From Shewanella polaris (GTDB lineage: Bacteria; Pseudomonadota; Gammaproteobacteria; Enterobacterales; Shewanellaceae): a stretch of DNA of 64,000 bases. Positions 18,982 to 29,801 of this stretch are shown in pieces. Both the position numbers and the translations under genes were made by a program. The first letter of the stretch is position 1; every line of letters begins with the position of its first letter. A model generated the notes under the pieces. That model saw only the letters and a list, made by a program, of their open reading frames with translations. It did no database searches and was not told where the DNA came from. The DNA lies in the NCBI RefSeq assembly GCF_006385555.1, contig NZ_CP041036.1, forward strand, positions 3,162,001-3,226,000. The letters run 5' to 3'.

Positions 18982-20346
18982 TTAATCATTTTGGCTCACA
19001 AGCCCTGGAAGTGAATCGAGTCGAGATTGCAAATCGGAACTCTGGGTGCTCAGTTGTCCCACAATTAAATCCATATAGTTATACTGGGTATACAAGCGCG
19101 CTTCAAATGCGGCCATTTTTGTGGCAAACGCTTCACGCTGATCGGCCAAACGTTCTAAGCTACTGTCAAGCGAGGTATCACGACTATCAATAATCGATCC
19201 GGTACCAACATATGAGTCTAAATAACCATCTAACTTGGTTGCGACACCACTATCTTCAGCAGTAAACATATCTTTAATACCACTGATATTACTTTCTAAT
19301 GCAGCAGTTAAAATATCATCATCGATTTCCAATGTGCCACTGCGCGTGGTGGTAATACCGATAGAGGCAAGTGATAAATTACCATCGGATGTTGAAAATG
19401 ACGAAGACATTACATTACGTAATTGACTCTGTATCCCGCGAGGTAAAGAGTCACCTTGCAAAGTTCCCGCAGTTTGGGTGGCCGCATTGTAACTAGTCAA
19501 ACCAGAAATTGTCTCTGACAGCGAATTAAACGCCTCTACGAATGCCTTAATGCCAGTTTTGACTGAACTAGTATTTTGGGAAACCGTTAGTGTAGTCAAC
19601 TCGTCAACATCAGCATCTTTAAGATTAAGCGTCACACCATCAATGGCATCTTCAACGGTATTACTGCTTGAAGTGAGCTTTAGTCCGTCAATATAAACAA
19701 TTGAATCTTTAGCGGGTTGTAACTCGGTCATGGCAAAGGTATCTGCTAGCACAGTTCCCGCACCAGTATCGGTCGCTGAAACCGTTATATTATTGGCGGT
19801 ACCGGTTTCATTAGACGTTAATACTAATTTTGCACCGTCATCACTGTTCACTATGGTTGCTGTAACACCAACATTATCATCAGCATTATTAATTTTCGCT
19901 ACCAATGTTTGTAAAGTGTCATCTGCGGTGACATCAATATCAAAGCTATCACCATCAATGGCAAAGTTTAACGAGCCCTCATCTAAAGCCGCAGTCACAT
20001 CACTCACAGCCACAGAACCCACTTTTTGACTCTGTGCTAACTGCTCAACAGCCACACTATAGCTACCTGACACAGCATCATCCGTTACCGTTGAACTTAA
20101 ATAAGTGCTCTTTGACAGTTTCACAACCTGGCTATCAAAGGAATCGGTATCAGAGAGAAAGCTTAAACTATCTTGAAATTCGGATAAGGCGCTTTTTAAA
20201 AAACCTATCGCTGATATTTCGGAGTTAATCTCACCCTCTTTTGCGTCAAATTGAGCAACCTTAGGAGCTTGTTCCGAGCTAACTAAAGCCGATACAATAC
20301 CGTTAATGTCTAGGCCAGATCCTAGCCCTACCGATGTTAATCCCAT
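18982..20346 (-). CDS. fliD: Flagellar filament cap protein FliD
   Basis: A 454-residue cap protein that starts GLTSVGLGSGLDINGIVSAL, the family signature, and ends in a coiled coil (SSDLQSRLDSLPGL). The middle shows repeated Ser/Thr/Asp-rich beta regions, including LTSNETGTANNITVSATDTG. FliD caps the growing filament and folds flagellin. GAGGTAA lies before the ATG. It follows flaG by 67 bases. Confidence 0.96.
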   Translation of the reverse strand: MGLTSVGLGSGLDINGIVSALVSSEQAPKVAQFDAKEGEINSEISAIGFLKSALSEFQDSLSFLSDTDSFDSQVVKLSKSTYLSSTVTDDAVSGSYSVAVEQLAQSQKVGSVAVSDVTAALDEGSLNFAIDGDSFDIDVTADDTLQTLVAKINNADDNVGVTATIVNSDDGAKLVLTSNETGTANNITVSATDTGAGTVLADTFAMTELQPAKDSIVYIDGLKLTSSSNTVEDAIDGVTLNLKDADVDELTTLTVSQNTSSVKTGIKAFVEAFNSLSETISGLTSYNAATQTAGTLQGDSLPRGIQSQLRNVMSSSFSTSDGNLSLASIGITTTRSGTLEIDDDILTAALESNISGIKDMFTAEDSGVATKLDGYLDSYVGTGSIIDSRDTSLDSSLERLADQREAFATKMAAFEARLYTQYNYMDLIVGQLSTQSSDLQSRLDSLPGLVSQND

Positions 20347-20413
20347 ATTTACCTCAACTTATCTCAACTTAGTGACACAAAAAAGCGCATAATTGACTTT
20401 TTGCCATTAGCAA

Positions 20414-20884
20414 TTAGGCTTCTGTTCTCATCAACAAACCTTTTACATCCTGCAACTTTTGCGCCAACTCTAACGCTTCATCACTGGGGATTTGGCGTAT
20501 GATTTCACCCGAATTAATATCCATTACTTTAACAATAGCGGAGCCTGAATCTTCATCAACCGAAAACGCCAGCCCTTTATTCATCAGTGACATCACTTCC
20601 GACAGCTGCATAACCACTTCTTCTAAGGCTTCTGTCTCAGATTGCTCTGCTTTAGCGTCAGCTGCAACTTTAGCATTTGCTTCGGTTTCAGCTACCGCGT
20701 TAACCAACGACACTTTATCGGCCTCTGCTACATAAGCGCTTTTATCTACCGCTATATGTGCTGCGACATTCTTGCCTGATAGAGCATTTGAAGTCGCTTC
20801 AGATCTATTCGTTAAAGCTTCAGGCCTATTTGTTACAGAGGGGCTTACAGGTGATCCTGTAATACCCATTGAATTATTATCCAT
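20414..20884 (-). CDS. flaG: Flagellar protein FlaG
   Basis: A 156-residue protein. The C-terminal ~70 residues match FlaG (LAFSVDEDSGSAIVKVMDIN, then IRQIPSDEALELAQKLQDVKG). The N-terminal half is Ala/Ser/Glu-rich low complexity. FlaG influences filament length in polar flagellates. AGAGAGG precedes the start. I found no convincing sigma-54 or sigma-28 motif upstream. Confidence 0.92.
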   Translation of the reverse strand: MDNNSMGITGSPVSPSVTNRPEALTNRSEATSNALSGKNVAAHIAVDKSAYVAEADKVSLVNAVAETEANAKVAADAKAEQSETEALEEVVMQLSEVMSLMNKGLAFSVDEDSGSAIVKVMDINSGEIIRQIPSDEALELAQKLQDVKGLLMRTEA

Positions 20885-21067
20885 AACATCCTCTCTAAAT
20901 CATGTAATCACGATTAATGCTTTATTCGTTTAGACCACTCTGTCAACAAAGTCACATTAATTCAGCAAATCGTCAATTAGCCTGCTCGTCAAAACATTAG
21001 CATACTAAATAGTACTGTTAAGCTCTATGCCTATCTAGTTTCAATGCATTAGTTATCTATATATAAA

Positions 21068-21099
21068 CAAAAAGGAAGATTCAACAGTGTGAATCTTCC
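21068..21099 (-). terminator. Terminator after the first flagellin gene
   Basis: A 9-bp perfect stem (GGAAGATTC with GAATCTTCC, 8-base loop), followed on the minus strand by TTTTTGTTT, about 75 bases after the flagellin stop. Confidence 0.9.
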
Positions 21100-21172
21100 C
21101 TTCCAATTTTGACGCTATTACTGATTCACTCAGTGAGTTACTATCAAACTGCTATTCACTATACTCACTAAA

Positions 21173-22582
21173 TTATAGTAGTGATAACGCAACTTGTGGC
21201 AACTGATTCGCTTGTGCAAGCATTGAAGACGACGCTTGTGATAGAATCTGCTGCTTACTTAACTCAGCACTTTCTGAAGCAAAGTCAACATCTTGAATAC
21301 GGCTACGTGCATCTGACACGTTATTTTGAATATTACTCAAGTTACTAAGAGTAAAGCCCATTCTGTTTTGTGTTGCACCTAAATCAGCTCGTTGACTGTC
21401 AATATCAGCTAAAGCTGCATCAATTACCGCTATCGCATCTTGAGCGCCGTCTGCCGTTCCGATATCGACATCTTTAATTGTATTTAACGTAGAGGTACCA
21501 CCAGCAGTCGTAATCGCTGCCGTAGTACCTGTTACAGTGAAAGCATCACTAGAAGCAAACTCTAACTCAGAATTAACCACTACACCGCCAGCATCAACAA
21601 CATCCGCAGTACCCACTACGCCATCAGATACCGTCGCCATGGTCATTGTGCCAGTAGCAGGCCCTACCGCTTTAATACCTGCAACATCGTCTGCAGAAAT
21701 ATCTAATGTACCAGTATCCGAATCATATGTAGCAGTGTGGCCATCTTTACCAATCGCAGTAGCCAAATCAGCCATGCTGCCATTGAATTTACTTAAATCA
21801 TAACTGTCCGTACCAATCTCTAATGTACCAGTATCCGCAGCGGTAAAGCCTGCAAGCTGAACAGATGCCTTAGTACTAACATCAACACCCGTTCCTAAAG
21901 CATTTAACGCTTCAGCAGCGGCTTTTGCATCCAGAGCTGAAATATCAGTTGCGACAGAGGTACCATCAGGGCCACTTAGCACAATATCTGATGCACCTGT
22001 TGCTGTACCGTAAGCTGTGCCAGAAGCTGCATCAGCGCCAAATACCGTACCAGCACCTGTCATTTGATTTTGCCCAAGAGCATTGGCAGAAACATCAGCT
22101 AAAGAGATAGAAATAGTTTCATTAGCATTAGAACCCACTTGGAATTTCTGGCTACCGTAGCTGCCATCAAGTAATTTTTGTCCACCAAATGATGTGGTAT
22201 CAGCAATACGGGTTAACTCGGTCTGTAAAGAAGAAATTTCTTTTTGCATTGAAGTGCGATCTTCAGCAGAGTTTGAACCGTTAGCTGATTGAAGCGATAA
22301 ATCACGCATACGTTGGAGAATGTTGGTTGACTCACCCATTGCACCTTCAGCCGTTTGCGAGATAGAGATACCATCGTTAGCGTTACGCATCGCAACACCA
22401 ATACCATTAATTTGACTGGTCATACGATTGGAAATCTGTAGACCTGCGGCATCATCTTTGGCGCTGTTAATGCGCAGACCCGATGCTAAACGTTCCATAG
22501 AAGTAGCACTGTTGCTCTGTGCTGTGTTTAGATTGCCCTGCGCTTTCATTGACGTGACGTTAGTATTTACTGAAATAGCCAT
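21173..22582 (-). CDS. Flagellin (flaG-proximal copy)
   Basis: A 469-residue flagellin. The N-terminus ([38 protein letters not shown]) and C-terminus ([20 protein letters not shown], ending QVALSLL) form the D0/D1 core. The central ~200 residues are a variable domain of Gly, Thr, Ala and Asp. That is well above the compact ~270-residue flagellins known in some Shewanella. It is transcribed alone, with a sigma-28 promoter upstream and a terminator downstream. A second flagellin lies directly upstream. Confidence 0.96.
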   Translation of the reverse strand: MAISVNTNVTSMKAQGNLNTAQSNSATSMERLASGLRINSAKDDAAGLQISNRMTSQINGIGVAMRNANDGISISQTAEGAMGESTNILQRMRDLSLQSANGSNSAEDRTSMQKEISSLQTELTRIADTTSFGGQKLLDGSYGSQKFQVGSNANETISISLADVSANALGQNQMTGAGTVFGADAASGTAYGTATGASDIVLSGPDGTSVATDISALDAKAAAEALNALGTGVDVSTKASVQLAGFTAADTGTLEIGTDSYDLSKFNGSMADLATAIGKDGHTATYDSDTGTLDISADDVAGIKAVGPATGTMTMATVSDGVVGTADVVDAGGVVVNSELEFASSDAFTVTGTTAAITTAGGTSTLNTIKDVDIGTADGAQDAIAVIDAALADIDSQRADLGATQNRMGFTLSNLSNIQNNVSDARSRIQDVDFASESAELSKQQILSQASSSMLAQANQLPQVALSLL

Positions 22583-22661
22583 GATTTAATTCCTCGTATT
22601 CCTGACTGTAGACATTGCCTGTCTGTATTAAGCCAGGCGGATCATATTGGTTACACTTAAG

Positions 22662-22688
22662 GTAACGGCAAGAAAATGGAGAACTTTA
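22662..22688 (-). promoter_or_regulatory. Sigma-28 (FliA) promoter of the first flagellin
   Basis: The minus strand reads TAAAGTTC-N11-GCCGTTAC against the FliA consensus TAAAGTTT-N11-GCCGATAA, with exact spacing. It lies about 80 bases before the flagellin ATG. Confidence 0.85.
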
Positions 22689-22773
22689 GTTTTTTTTTAC
22701 ACCACACCAAAATAAATCAATAAAAATCAAATAAAAATTAAATAAACGTTTAAATTCAGTATATTAAGTTTAC

Positions 22774-22807
22774 AAAAAACCGCCACTTAAATAAGTGGCG
22801 GTTTTTA
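22774..22807 (-). terminator. Terminator after the second flagellin gene
   Basis: AAAAAACCGCCACTTA pairs with TAAGTGGCGGTTTTT, a strong stem with T-runs on both strands, 28 bases after the flagellin stop at 22836. Confidence 0.93.
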
Positions 22808-22835
22808 ATATCACGTTTAATAACTCTGTTAATGA

Positions 22836-24248
22836 CTAACCAAGTAGTGATAACGCAACTTGTGGCAACTGATTCGCCTGTGCAAGCATTGAAGACGATG
22901 CTTGAGACAGAATTTGCTGCTTACTTAACTCAGCACTTTCTGAGGCAAAGTCAACATCTTGAATACGGCTACGCGCATCCGACACGTTATTTTGAATATT
23001 ACTCAAGTTACTAATGGTAAAGCTCATGCGATTTTGAGAAGCACCTAAATCTGCTCGTTGGCTGTCTATGCCGGCAAGGGCCGCATCAATAACCGCAATC
23101 GCATCTTGAGCGCCGTCTGCCGTTCCAATATTGATATCTTTAACTGTACTTAACGCTGATGCCCCACCAGCAGTCGTAATCGCTGCCGTAGTACCTGTTA
23201 CAGTGAAAGCATCACTAGAAGCAAACTTTAATTCAGCATTAACCACTACACCACCTACATCAACAACATCCGTAGCACCCACTACGCCATCAGATACCGT
23301 CGCCATGGTCATTGTGCCAGTAGCAGGCCCTACCGCTTTAACACCTGCAACATCGTCTGCAGAAATATTTAATGTACCACTATCCGAATCATATGTAGCA
23401 GTGTGGCCATCTTTACCAATCGCAGTAGCCAAATCAGCCATGCTGCCATTGAATTTACTTAAATCATAACTGTCCGTACCAATCTCTAATGTACCAGTAT
23501 CCGCAGCGGTAAAGCCTGCAAGCTGAACAGATGCCTTAGTACTAACATCAACACCCGTTCCTAAAGCATTTAATGCTTCTGCAGCGGCTTTTGCATCCAG
23601 AGCTGAAATATCAGTTGCGACAGAGGTACCATCAGGGCCACTTAGCACAATATCTGATGCACCTGTTGCTGCAGTGTAAGCCGTACCAGCAGCAGCGGCA
23701 GCGCCAAATACAGTACCGGCACCTGTCATTTGATTTTGCCCAATAGCATTGGCAGAGATATCTCCAATAGAAATAGAAATGGTTTCATTAGCATTAGAAC
23801 CCACTTGGAATTTCTGGGTGCCATAACTACCATCAAGTAATTTTTGTCCACCAAATGATGTAGTATCGGCAATACGGGTTAACTCGGTCTGTAAAGAAGA
23901 AATTTCTTTTTGCATTGAAGTGCGGTCTTCTTCAGAATTTGAACCGTTAGCTGATTGAAGTGATAAATCACGCATACGCTGGAGAATGTTAGTTGACTCA
24001 CCCATTGCACCTTCAGCAGTTTGTGAAATAGAGATACCATCGTTAGCATTACGAATAGCAACGCCAATACCATTAATTTGACTGGTCATACGATTGGAAA
24101 TCTGTAGACCTGCGGCATCATCTTTAGCGCTGTTAATGCGTAAACCCGATGCTAAACGCTCCATAGAAGTAGCAGTACTGCTTTGCGCGTTATTTAAGTT
24201 GCCTTGCGCCTTCATGGATGTAACGTTAGTGTTAACTGAAATAGCCAT
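22836..24248 (-). CDS. Flagellin (flgL-proximal copy)
   Basis: A 470-residue paralogue of the neighbouring flagellin with the same D0/D1 ends and one extra C-terminal Gly (QVALSLLG). The central domain is almost base-for-base the same as in the other copy, while the conserved ends carry many synonymous differences. A ribosome site (GAGGAA) precedes the ATG. In related polar flagellates one of the tandem flagellins is often FliA-dependent and the other differently controlled, which fits the weaker promoter seen here. Confidence 0.96.
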   Translation of the reverse strand: MAISVNTNVTSMKAQGNLNNAQSSTATSMERLASGLRINSAKDDAAGLQISNRMTSQINGIGVAIRNANDGISISQTAEGAMGESTNILQRMRDLSLQSANGSNSEEDRTSMQKEISSLQTELTRIADTTSFGGQKLLDGSYGTQKFQVGSNANETISISIGDISANAIGQNQMTGAGTVFGAAAAAGTAYTAATGASDIVLSGPDGTSVATDISALDAKAAAEALNALGTGVDVSTKASVQLAGFTAADTGTLEIGTDSYDLSKFNGSMADLATAIGKDGHTATYDSDSGTLNISADDVAGVKAVGPATGTMTMATVSDGVVGATDVVDVGGVVVNAELKFASSDAFTVTGTTAAITTAGGASALSTVKDINIGTADGAQDAIAVIDAALAGIDSQRADLGASQNRMSFTISNLSNIQNNVSDARSRIQDVDFASESAELSKQQILSQASSSMLAQANQLPQVALSLLG

Positions 24249-24295
24249 AGTGTAAATTCCTCTTCTTAGTTGAACGCCAAGACTTGGAGCTTGGC

Positions 24296-24321
24296 TAAAC
24301 GGTTAATCATTAAACTGTTTA
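24296..24321 (-). promoter_or_regulatory. Possible weak sigma-28-like promoter of the second flagellin
   Basis: On the minus strand TAAA is followed, after a spacer, by ACCGTTTA, resembling a degraded FliA site 55-75 bases before the flagellin ATG. Similarity to consensus is only partial, and no sigma-54 motif was found, so promoter type is uncertain. Confidence 0.35.
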
Positions 24322-24365
24322 ATTTTGTGGTAAAATTTTCGTGAATCAGAGCTCACAAAACATGT

Positions 24366-25586
24366 TTATATATAGTCAAACAAACTGGTCGAACTAATTT
24401 TACTGAACAAACTCGATGCCGCATTGAGCGCTAATTGTTGCTTTTCAAATTCGGTAATTGCCGAGGCAAAATCTAAATCTTCTAACTTTGATAATGCCGA
24501 GGTGTTAATCAACTTTTCATCAGTATGATTGTCGCTGTACTGTTGCAACACTTTTAAGCTGTTGCCAGTTGAGCTTCGCTCTTGACTCATTTGATTGACG
24601 CCGCTATCAATGTTATTCAAGAGCTGTGCCAACTCTGCTTGACCTGCAGGAGCTTGGGCATCATCGCCACTTTCATATAATGCAATAACCTTGCTGAAAG
24701 TATCGAATATACTGACTTGTGCCACTTCTTCTATGCTGAATGTATCGCCAATTTCAGGTTCACCATCAATGTTAATTTCCATGCCGTTAAACGCTATCGG
24801 CGCTGAAGCGTCAAAAGAAGCCGCTGGATAAACAATATTTGCCGTCGGTGTGGCGTTATCTGTCACCTCTACGTTCAGGCCACCTGCGCCGTCATCGGTG
24901 AATGCAAAGCTATATGTGTAGTCATTATCAACATAAGCAGCGCTATCAGTAACTTTGGCACTGGTAACCACAAAGTCGCCTTGCTGTAATGACGAATAAT
25001 TGACGCCATAATCGCCCATGCCGCTAGGTGCATTCATAAACGCTGCATCACCGGGCACATTGGTATTAACTTGGACGCCCGCAGCGACATTGCTTTTTCG
25101 AATGCCTGAATCGCCGCTGTAAACCACATCGCCGTTATTATCAAAGGCAAATGGAATGTCGTTGGTGTTATTACCTGCAAAAATATAATTGCCCGATTCA
25201 TCTTTGGTATTAGCAATGGACATTAATTGTTCAAGACTTTGACGCATGTCATCGGCAATCACTTGCCGCTCGGCACCTGTCATGCTGCCGTTAATACCGC
25301 GAAGCACAGACTCTCTCATACTGCTCACTAAGGTATCAGCTTGACCTAACTGGCTTTCGGCTTGTTGAATGTGGTTAGTGGCGTAATCAATATTTTTGAC
25401 AAATTGGTCTATTAAGGTATTTTTTTGCTTTAGATTATCAATACCAATGGCCGCAACAGGGTCATCACCAGCGGTGTTGACTCTTTTGCCGCTGGAAATC
25501 TGTGCCGTAATGCTGTTAGTAGCAGATTGTTTCTCTAATATGCTATTAGTGTTTTGTTGAAACATTTGTCCGGTAGAAATTCTCAT
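24366..25586 (-). CDS. flgL: Hook-filament junction protein FlgL
   Basis: A 406-residue FlgL (HAP3). The N-terminus RISTGQMFQQNTNSILEKQS and the flagellin-like C-terminus (DLDFASAITEFEKQQLALNA, ending SSTSLFDYI) are diagnostic. It joins hook to filament above FlgK. AGGAGATA precedes the ATG. It is the last gene of flgFGHIJKL, 10 bases after flgK. Confidence 0.96.
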   Translation of the reverse strand: MRISTGQMFQQNTNSILEKQSATNSITAQISSGKRVNTAGDDPVAAIGIDNLKQKNTLIDQFVKNIDYATNHIQQAESQLGQADTLVSSMRESVLRGINGSMTGAERQVIADDMRQSLEQLMSIANTKDESGNYIFAGNNTNDIPFAFDNNGDVVYSGDSGIRKSNVAAGVQVNTNVPGDAAFMNAPSGMGDYGVNYSSLQQGDFVVTSAKVTDSAAYVDNDYTYSFAFTDDGAGGLNVEVTDNATPTANIVYPAASFDASAPIAFNGMEINIDGEPEIGDTFSIEEVAQVSIFDTFSKVIALYESGDDAQAPAGQAELAQLLNNIDSGVNQMSQERSSTGNSLKVLQQYSDNHTDEKLINTSALSKLEDLDFASAITEFEKQQLALNAASSLFSKISSTSLFDYI

Positions 25587-25596
25587 GATGTATCTC

Positions 25597-27525
25597 CTAA
25601 CGAACCGAGCTAAATAAAGTATCGAAAATGGTTTGCGCTGTGGTCATAATTCTGGCGGCGGCTTGATAAGATTGCTGAAAACGCAATAAGTTTGCCGCTT
25701 CTTCATCTAGGTTAACGCCTGACTCACTTTGAACACGATCGCTAGCTTGTTGATATATTGCCGTGGCAGAACCCACTCGCACTTCTGCAGATTTGGTTTG
25801 GCTACCGATATCCAATTTAGTATTTTCAAATACACTGGTTAGGGTGCCTGTACCGTTATTCATTAATTTGCTGTTTGATAACCCAGCTATTGCGACAGCA
25901 TTGTTGTTATTGCCTTCTGCAAATGCTAAATCAAATGTAAAGCTATCTGCGGTACCACCAGTGCCGCTAGTGGTAATGTCAAAATCCATACCAAAGGCAT
26001 TGATGTTGTTATTGCTAATCGTGCCTGTGCCTAATGAAGAACCCGAACTATCAAAGGCTTCATAAGTATTAGGAACAGCAGCAGTATTTAACTCAAAGGT
26101 AATTGATGAGCCATTAACACTTTGAAAAACGGCGTTAGTTGAGTCCATGCTGTTTAAGCTAATTGCCGTATTACCAGAGTTGCTAGCATCTGTGGTTAAT
26201 GTTGGCCCAGCTGCGGCAATACCTTTAGGGTCTGTCATCACTACTTTTAAGCTAGCGGCAGCACCGGCTGTTGGGCGAATATCAAATTTATCGCCATCAA
26301 GCATGGAACCACTAGCAATATTAATACTAAAACCAGCACCGCCAGTAAGTTCGCTACCCGTTAAGGTTAATGTGGTTTTCTCACCAGTTTGTGTATCTGT
26401 TAATTGGTAGCCATCAGCGGTAGTAAAACTCAACTCGTAATTGCCACCCGATAGCGCGCCCACATCATCAATATTAACTGACACACCTGCAGCTGTACCT
26501 GTATTGGTTGAATATTCACCCACTCGGCCTAACGCCATTAATGGGTCGTTGATATCACGAAAAAGGTTACTGCCAACGTCACCGTTTAAATCAAAACCTT
26601 TGGATTGCATTTCGTTAAATGTGTCTGCAATGCCTAATGCCATTTGACCAAGCTCAGCGCTGGCAGGTAATAAGGTGTCGTCTCTAAAAGAGAATAATGC
26701 GCCTAATTGACCGCCCAATTTTGAAGGGTCGACATTAAGAGTTTTATCGCCAATTGACGCATTAAGTCCCGGTTCATTTGGGTAAGGGTCACCAATACTG
26801 GTGCCTATCGACATCGACACTTCACCAGAAACCAACATCACAGAGCCGCCGAGCATGATTGATTTGGCGCCTGTATCTAACGGAATAACATTGACCTGGG
26901 CATATTCACTGAGCTCTAAAATAAGGGCATCTTGCTTGTCCAGTAATTGGCTATCTTCACCTTGAGATTTCATCAACTCTAAATTGATGCTGCCTAGTTC
27001 TGTACTGATCTCATTAATACGAGTGGTGATAGACTCTATTTGGCTGTTGGTTTGGGTTGTTTGACCATCCAGCAGCGATTGCATTTGATTGATACTGTTT
27101 GCCATCTGTTCAGCTGAACTGAGACTACTGCTACGCATACCAATATCGGTTGGTAAATCAGCCACACTATTAATACTTGCAAAAAAGTTGTTCAAGTTTT
27201 CTGGCACCATGCTGCCAATTTGAGAGTAAATTTGGTCTAATTCGCTTAACTTATCGTAAGACGTTTCAGCCGCGCTCATACTGGTTTGGCCTATACGTAA
27301 CTCACGGGCAGCAAACTCGTTATAGACACGTTTAACATCGGACACATACGTGCCGGTACCATAAAAATTATTACCATAGCGTTGTGATTCTGTTGATGCT
27401 TGCGTGGCAACTTGTCTGTTATAACCTTCAGTATTAGCATTAGCGATGTTATTACTGGTTACACCCAGTTGTGCTTGAGATGCTTGAACGCCTGTGCGAG
27501 CGATATTGAGTAAGTCTACTGACAT
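25597..27525 (-). CDS. flgK: Hook-filament junction protein FlgK
   Basis: A 642-residue FlgK (HAP1). The N-terminal LLNIARTGVQASQAQLGVTS with NNIANANTEGYNRQ and the C-terminal GVNLDEEAANLLRFQQSYQA are signatures. The ~350-residue middle is a beta-rich variable region that is larger than in enterics (547 residues). It overlaps flgJ by one base. Confidence 0.96.
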   Translation of the reverse strand: MSVDLLNIARTGVQASQAQLGVTSNNIANANTEGYNRQVATQASTESQRYGNNFYGTGTYVSDVKRVYNEFAARELRIGQTSMSAAETSYDKLSELDQIYSQIGSMVPENLNNFFASINSVADLPTDIGMRSSSLSSAEQMANSINQMQSLLDGQTTQTNSQIESITTRINEISTELGSINLELMKSQGEDSQLLDKQDALILELSEYAQVNVIPLDTGAKSIMLGGSVMLVSGEVSMSIGTSIGDPYPNEPGLNASIGDKTLNVDPSKLGGQLGALFSFRDDTLLPASAELGQMALGIADTFNEMQSKGFDLNGDVGSNLFRDINDPLMALGRVGEYSTNTGTAAGVSVNIDDVGALSGGNYELSFTTADGYQLTDTQTGEKTTLTLTGSELTGGAGFSINIASGSMLDGDKFDIRPTAGAAASLKVVMTDPKGIAAAGPTLTTDASNSGNTAISLNSMDSTNAVFQSVNGSSITFELNTAAVPNTYEAFDSSGSSLGTGTISNNNINAFGMDFDITTSGTGGTADSFTFDLAFAEGNNNNAVAIAGLSNSKLMNNGTGTLTSVFENTKLDIGSQTKSAEVRVGSATAIYQQASDRVQSESGVNLDEEAANLLRFQQSYQAAARIMTTAQTIFDTLFSSVR

Positions 27526-28673
27526 TATTTAGTCTCCACAGGTAATATAGATTTAAGGCCTTCTTTTACCGACTTCATCACATTGATAACCTTATTGGCA
27601 TATTGAGGGTCAGTGGCATAGCCTGCTTTTTGCAACGCTCGAATAAATTGAGTTGGTTCGGCGGCAACCTTACGTGCATCTTGATAGCGATCGCCTTGGC
27701 TGATAAACGACACAAAGTCATTAAAGCTTTGCTCAAGGTTGTCATACATTCTGAAGTCCGCTTTTTGTTGCACCGCAATGCCTTTTTCAAATTCCAATGT
27801 ATTCACTGAGGTTTTATCACCTTGCCAACGCTTGTCTGCTTTAATATTAAATAAGTTATGACTCATAGTGCCGTCGTTACGGCGTACCACTTTTTGACCC
27901 CAACCGGTTTCCAATGCTGACTGGGCAATTAATACCTCAGCCGATGTTCCCAATGATTGTGCGGCTTTTTCCGCATGAGGATACAACACCGAAATAAAAT
28001 GCTCTGGACTGGTAAATTCACTTACGGCAATGCCTTTATCTTTTACTGCGTTAACCTTTGATTGCGGCAAACCTTTGCCTGCTTGTACCGCTTGGCTGGC
28101 TAATTGTTCACCGCGCAGCACACTGTTTAACTGTTTATCGTCTAACACACTAGTCAGTTGGGCCGACATGGGTCTCATCGATTCGGCGCTATCTATAACA
28201 GAATGGGCTATAACAGAATGCGATGCCGCTATTTGATCTTTTGGCGCTATAGCATCGAGAGTGTCTTTATCTAACTCGGTTGCTGGAGCAATAAACATAC
28301 TTGGGTTAACTTTGTAATCACTATCACCACGCAATACCGATGCTGGTGTAATAGGGCTATCTTCAGGGTCTAATTGCTGAACCATGAGTTCTGCAAGCCC
28401 TAGCATGCCTTTACTTGATAAATCGACCGACATTTGCTGGTCACGCATTTGTTCAAAAAACTCGGTGGTTTCACTGTTCATTGGATTGTCTGACTTAAAC
28501 GCGGCATTAGCATCTCGCATGCTTTTCATTAGCATTTGAATAAAGATACCTTCAAACTGCTTTGCCGCCTCTTTAAGTGCCCCCTTCTCGTCTTTCTGGG
28601 CTTGGACACGAAGTGAATCTAGTCCTCCTAGATCCAGAAAGTTCGATGAAGCTGACAACTTTTCCATAGTCAT
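27525..28673 (-). CDS. flgJ: Rod-cap protein and peptidoglycan hydrolase FlgJ
   Basis: A 382-residue two-domain protein. The N-terminal rod-cap domain (~15-110) contains AAKQFEGIFIQMLMKSMRDAN. The C-terminal glucosaminidase domain (~215-375) has AQSALETGWGQKVV, with the presumed catalytic Glu, and HNLFNIKADKRWQGD. It opens a hole in the periplasmic wall for the rod. The linker of ~100 residues is longer than in E. coli. A second Met two codons in is an alternative start. Confidence 0.96.
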   Translation of the reverse strand: MTMEKLSASSNFLDLGGLDSLRVQAQKDEKGALKEAAKQFEGIFIQMLMKSMRDANAAFKSDNPMNSETTEFFEQMRDQQMSVDLSSKGMLGLAELMVQQLDPEDSPITPASVLRGDSDYKVNPSMFIAPATELDKDTLDAIAPKDQIAASHSVIAHSVIDSAESMRPMSAQLTSVLDDKQLNSVLRGEQLASQAVQAGKGLPQSKVNAVKDKGIAVSEFTSPEHFISVLYPHAEKAAQSLGTSAEVLIAQSALETGWGQKVVRRNDGTMSHNLFNIKADKRWQGDKTSVNTLEFEKGIAVQQKADFRMYDNLEQSFNDFVSFISQGDRYQDARKVAAEPTQFIRALQKAGYATDPQYANKVINVMKSVKEGLKSILPVETK

Positions 28674-28684
28674 TCCGACAATAT

Positions 28685-29791
28685 TTAGATAATGATAAGT
28701 TCACCATGCAAAGCACCTGCCATCTTTAACGCTTCGAGGATGGCAAGTACATCTGATGGTGCTGCACCCACTAAATTCACGGCTCTGACAAGCTCATCAA
28801 GTGTGGTACCCGGATTAAACATAAACATACGACGATCTTTTTCTGACACATCAATCGTACTGTTAGTGGTAACAACCGTATCGCCACCGGCTAATGCGTT
28901 AGGCTGTGAAACTTGGGTAGCTTCAGCAATGGTGACGGTTAACCCGCCATGGGTGACAGCCGCGGGTAATAACTTGACGTTCTGGCCTACCACTATGGTA
29001 CCGGTACGTGAGTTAACAATGACTTTGGCCGACTCTTCTGCTGGAATGACTTCTATGTTTTCTAAAGTCGATAAAAATGACACCCGCTGTGATGCATCGC
29101 GTGGGGCACTCACTTGAATAGAGGTTGCATCAATAGCTTTCGCCATATCTGGACCGAGTAAATCGTTAATGGCATCGGCAGTGCGCTTGGCGGTCGAAAA
29201 GTCTGAGCGGCGAAGATTGAAAGTAAGGTAGTCACCACTAGCAAATGGACTGATAACACTGCGTTCAACAATGGCACCACTTGGGATACGGCCAACTGTT
29301 GGGGTGTTTTGAATAACCATTGAGCCATCAAGCCCCTCAGCGCTAAAACCACTGACAATTAAGCTGCCTTGAGCAATGGCATACACATTGCCATCGACAC
29401 CTTTTAAGAAGGTTTGTAATAAAGTACCACCACGTAAACTTTTTGCTTCACCTAAACTAGACACGGTAATGTCAAGATTTTGACCCGGTTTAATAAAGGC
29501 TGGCATATCAGCATGTACTGCCACAACAGCAACGTTTTTTGAACTAGGACGAACAGAGTCGGGCAAATTAATACCGAAGTTTTTAAGCATGGTTCTAAAC
29601 GTTTGTTCGGTATAGCGGGTTTTTTCCCCGGTACCAGGCAAACCAACCACTAAGCCATATCCGACTAATTGGTTACTTCGTACCCCTTGAATACTGGCAA
29701 TGTCTTTAATCCGTTCGGCATGTACCGGTGCGGTTAGCATTAATATTGACGCGACTATTGAGACAGTCGACCTAAACAGTTTAGTTTTCAT
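28685..29791 (-). CDS. flgI: Flagellar P-ring protein FlgI
   Basis: A 368-residue periplasmic protein with a signal peptide (cleavage near VHA-ERIKD, ~residue 25) and the FlgI start [27 protein letters not shown]. The end, [25 protein letters not shown], is also typical. It forms the bushing in the peptidoglycan. AAGGAG precedes the ATG. Confidence 0.97.
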   Translation of the reverse strand: MKTKLFRSTVSIVASILMLTAPVHAERIKDIASIQGVRSNQLVGYGLVVGLPGTGEKTRYTEQTFRTMLKNFGINLPDSVRPSSKNVAVVAVHADMPAFIKPGQNLDITVSSLGEAKSLRGGTLLQTFLKGVDGNVYAIAQGSLIVSGFSAEGLDGSMVIQNTPTVGRIPSGAIVERSVISPFASGDYLTFNLRRSDFSTAKRTADAINDLLGPDMAKAIDATSIQVSAPRDASQRVSFLSTLENIEVIPAEESAKVIVNSRTGTIVVGQNVKLLPAAVTHGGLTVTIAEATQVSQPNALAGGDTVVTTNSTIDVSEKDRRMFMFNPGTTLDELVRAVNLVGAAPSDVLAILEALKMAGALHGELIII

Positions 29792-29801
29792 GCATTACTC
29801 C

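Noticed and set aside
20885..21060. Search for a sigma-54 or sigma-28 promoter before flaG
   Set aside because: Only poor matches were found (ex. AGGCAT...TTAAC), not worth a feature.
22213..24073. Matching 64-codon ORFs in both flagellins (22213-22407 and 23879-24073)
   Set aside because: They appear twice only because the flagellins are paralogous. They are same-strand frames inside the coding sequence without start signals.
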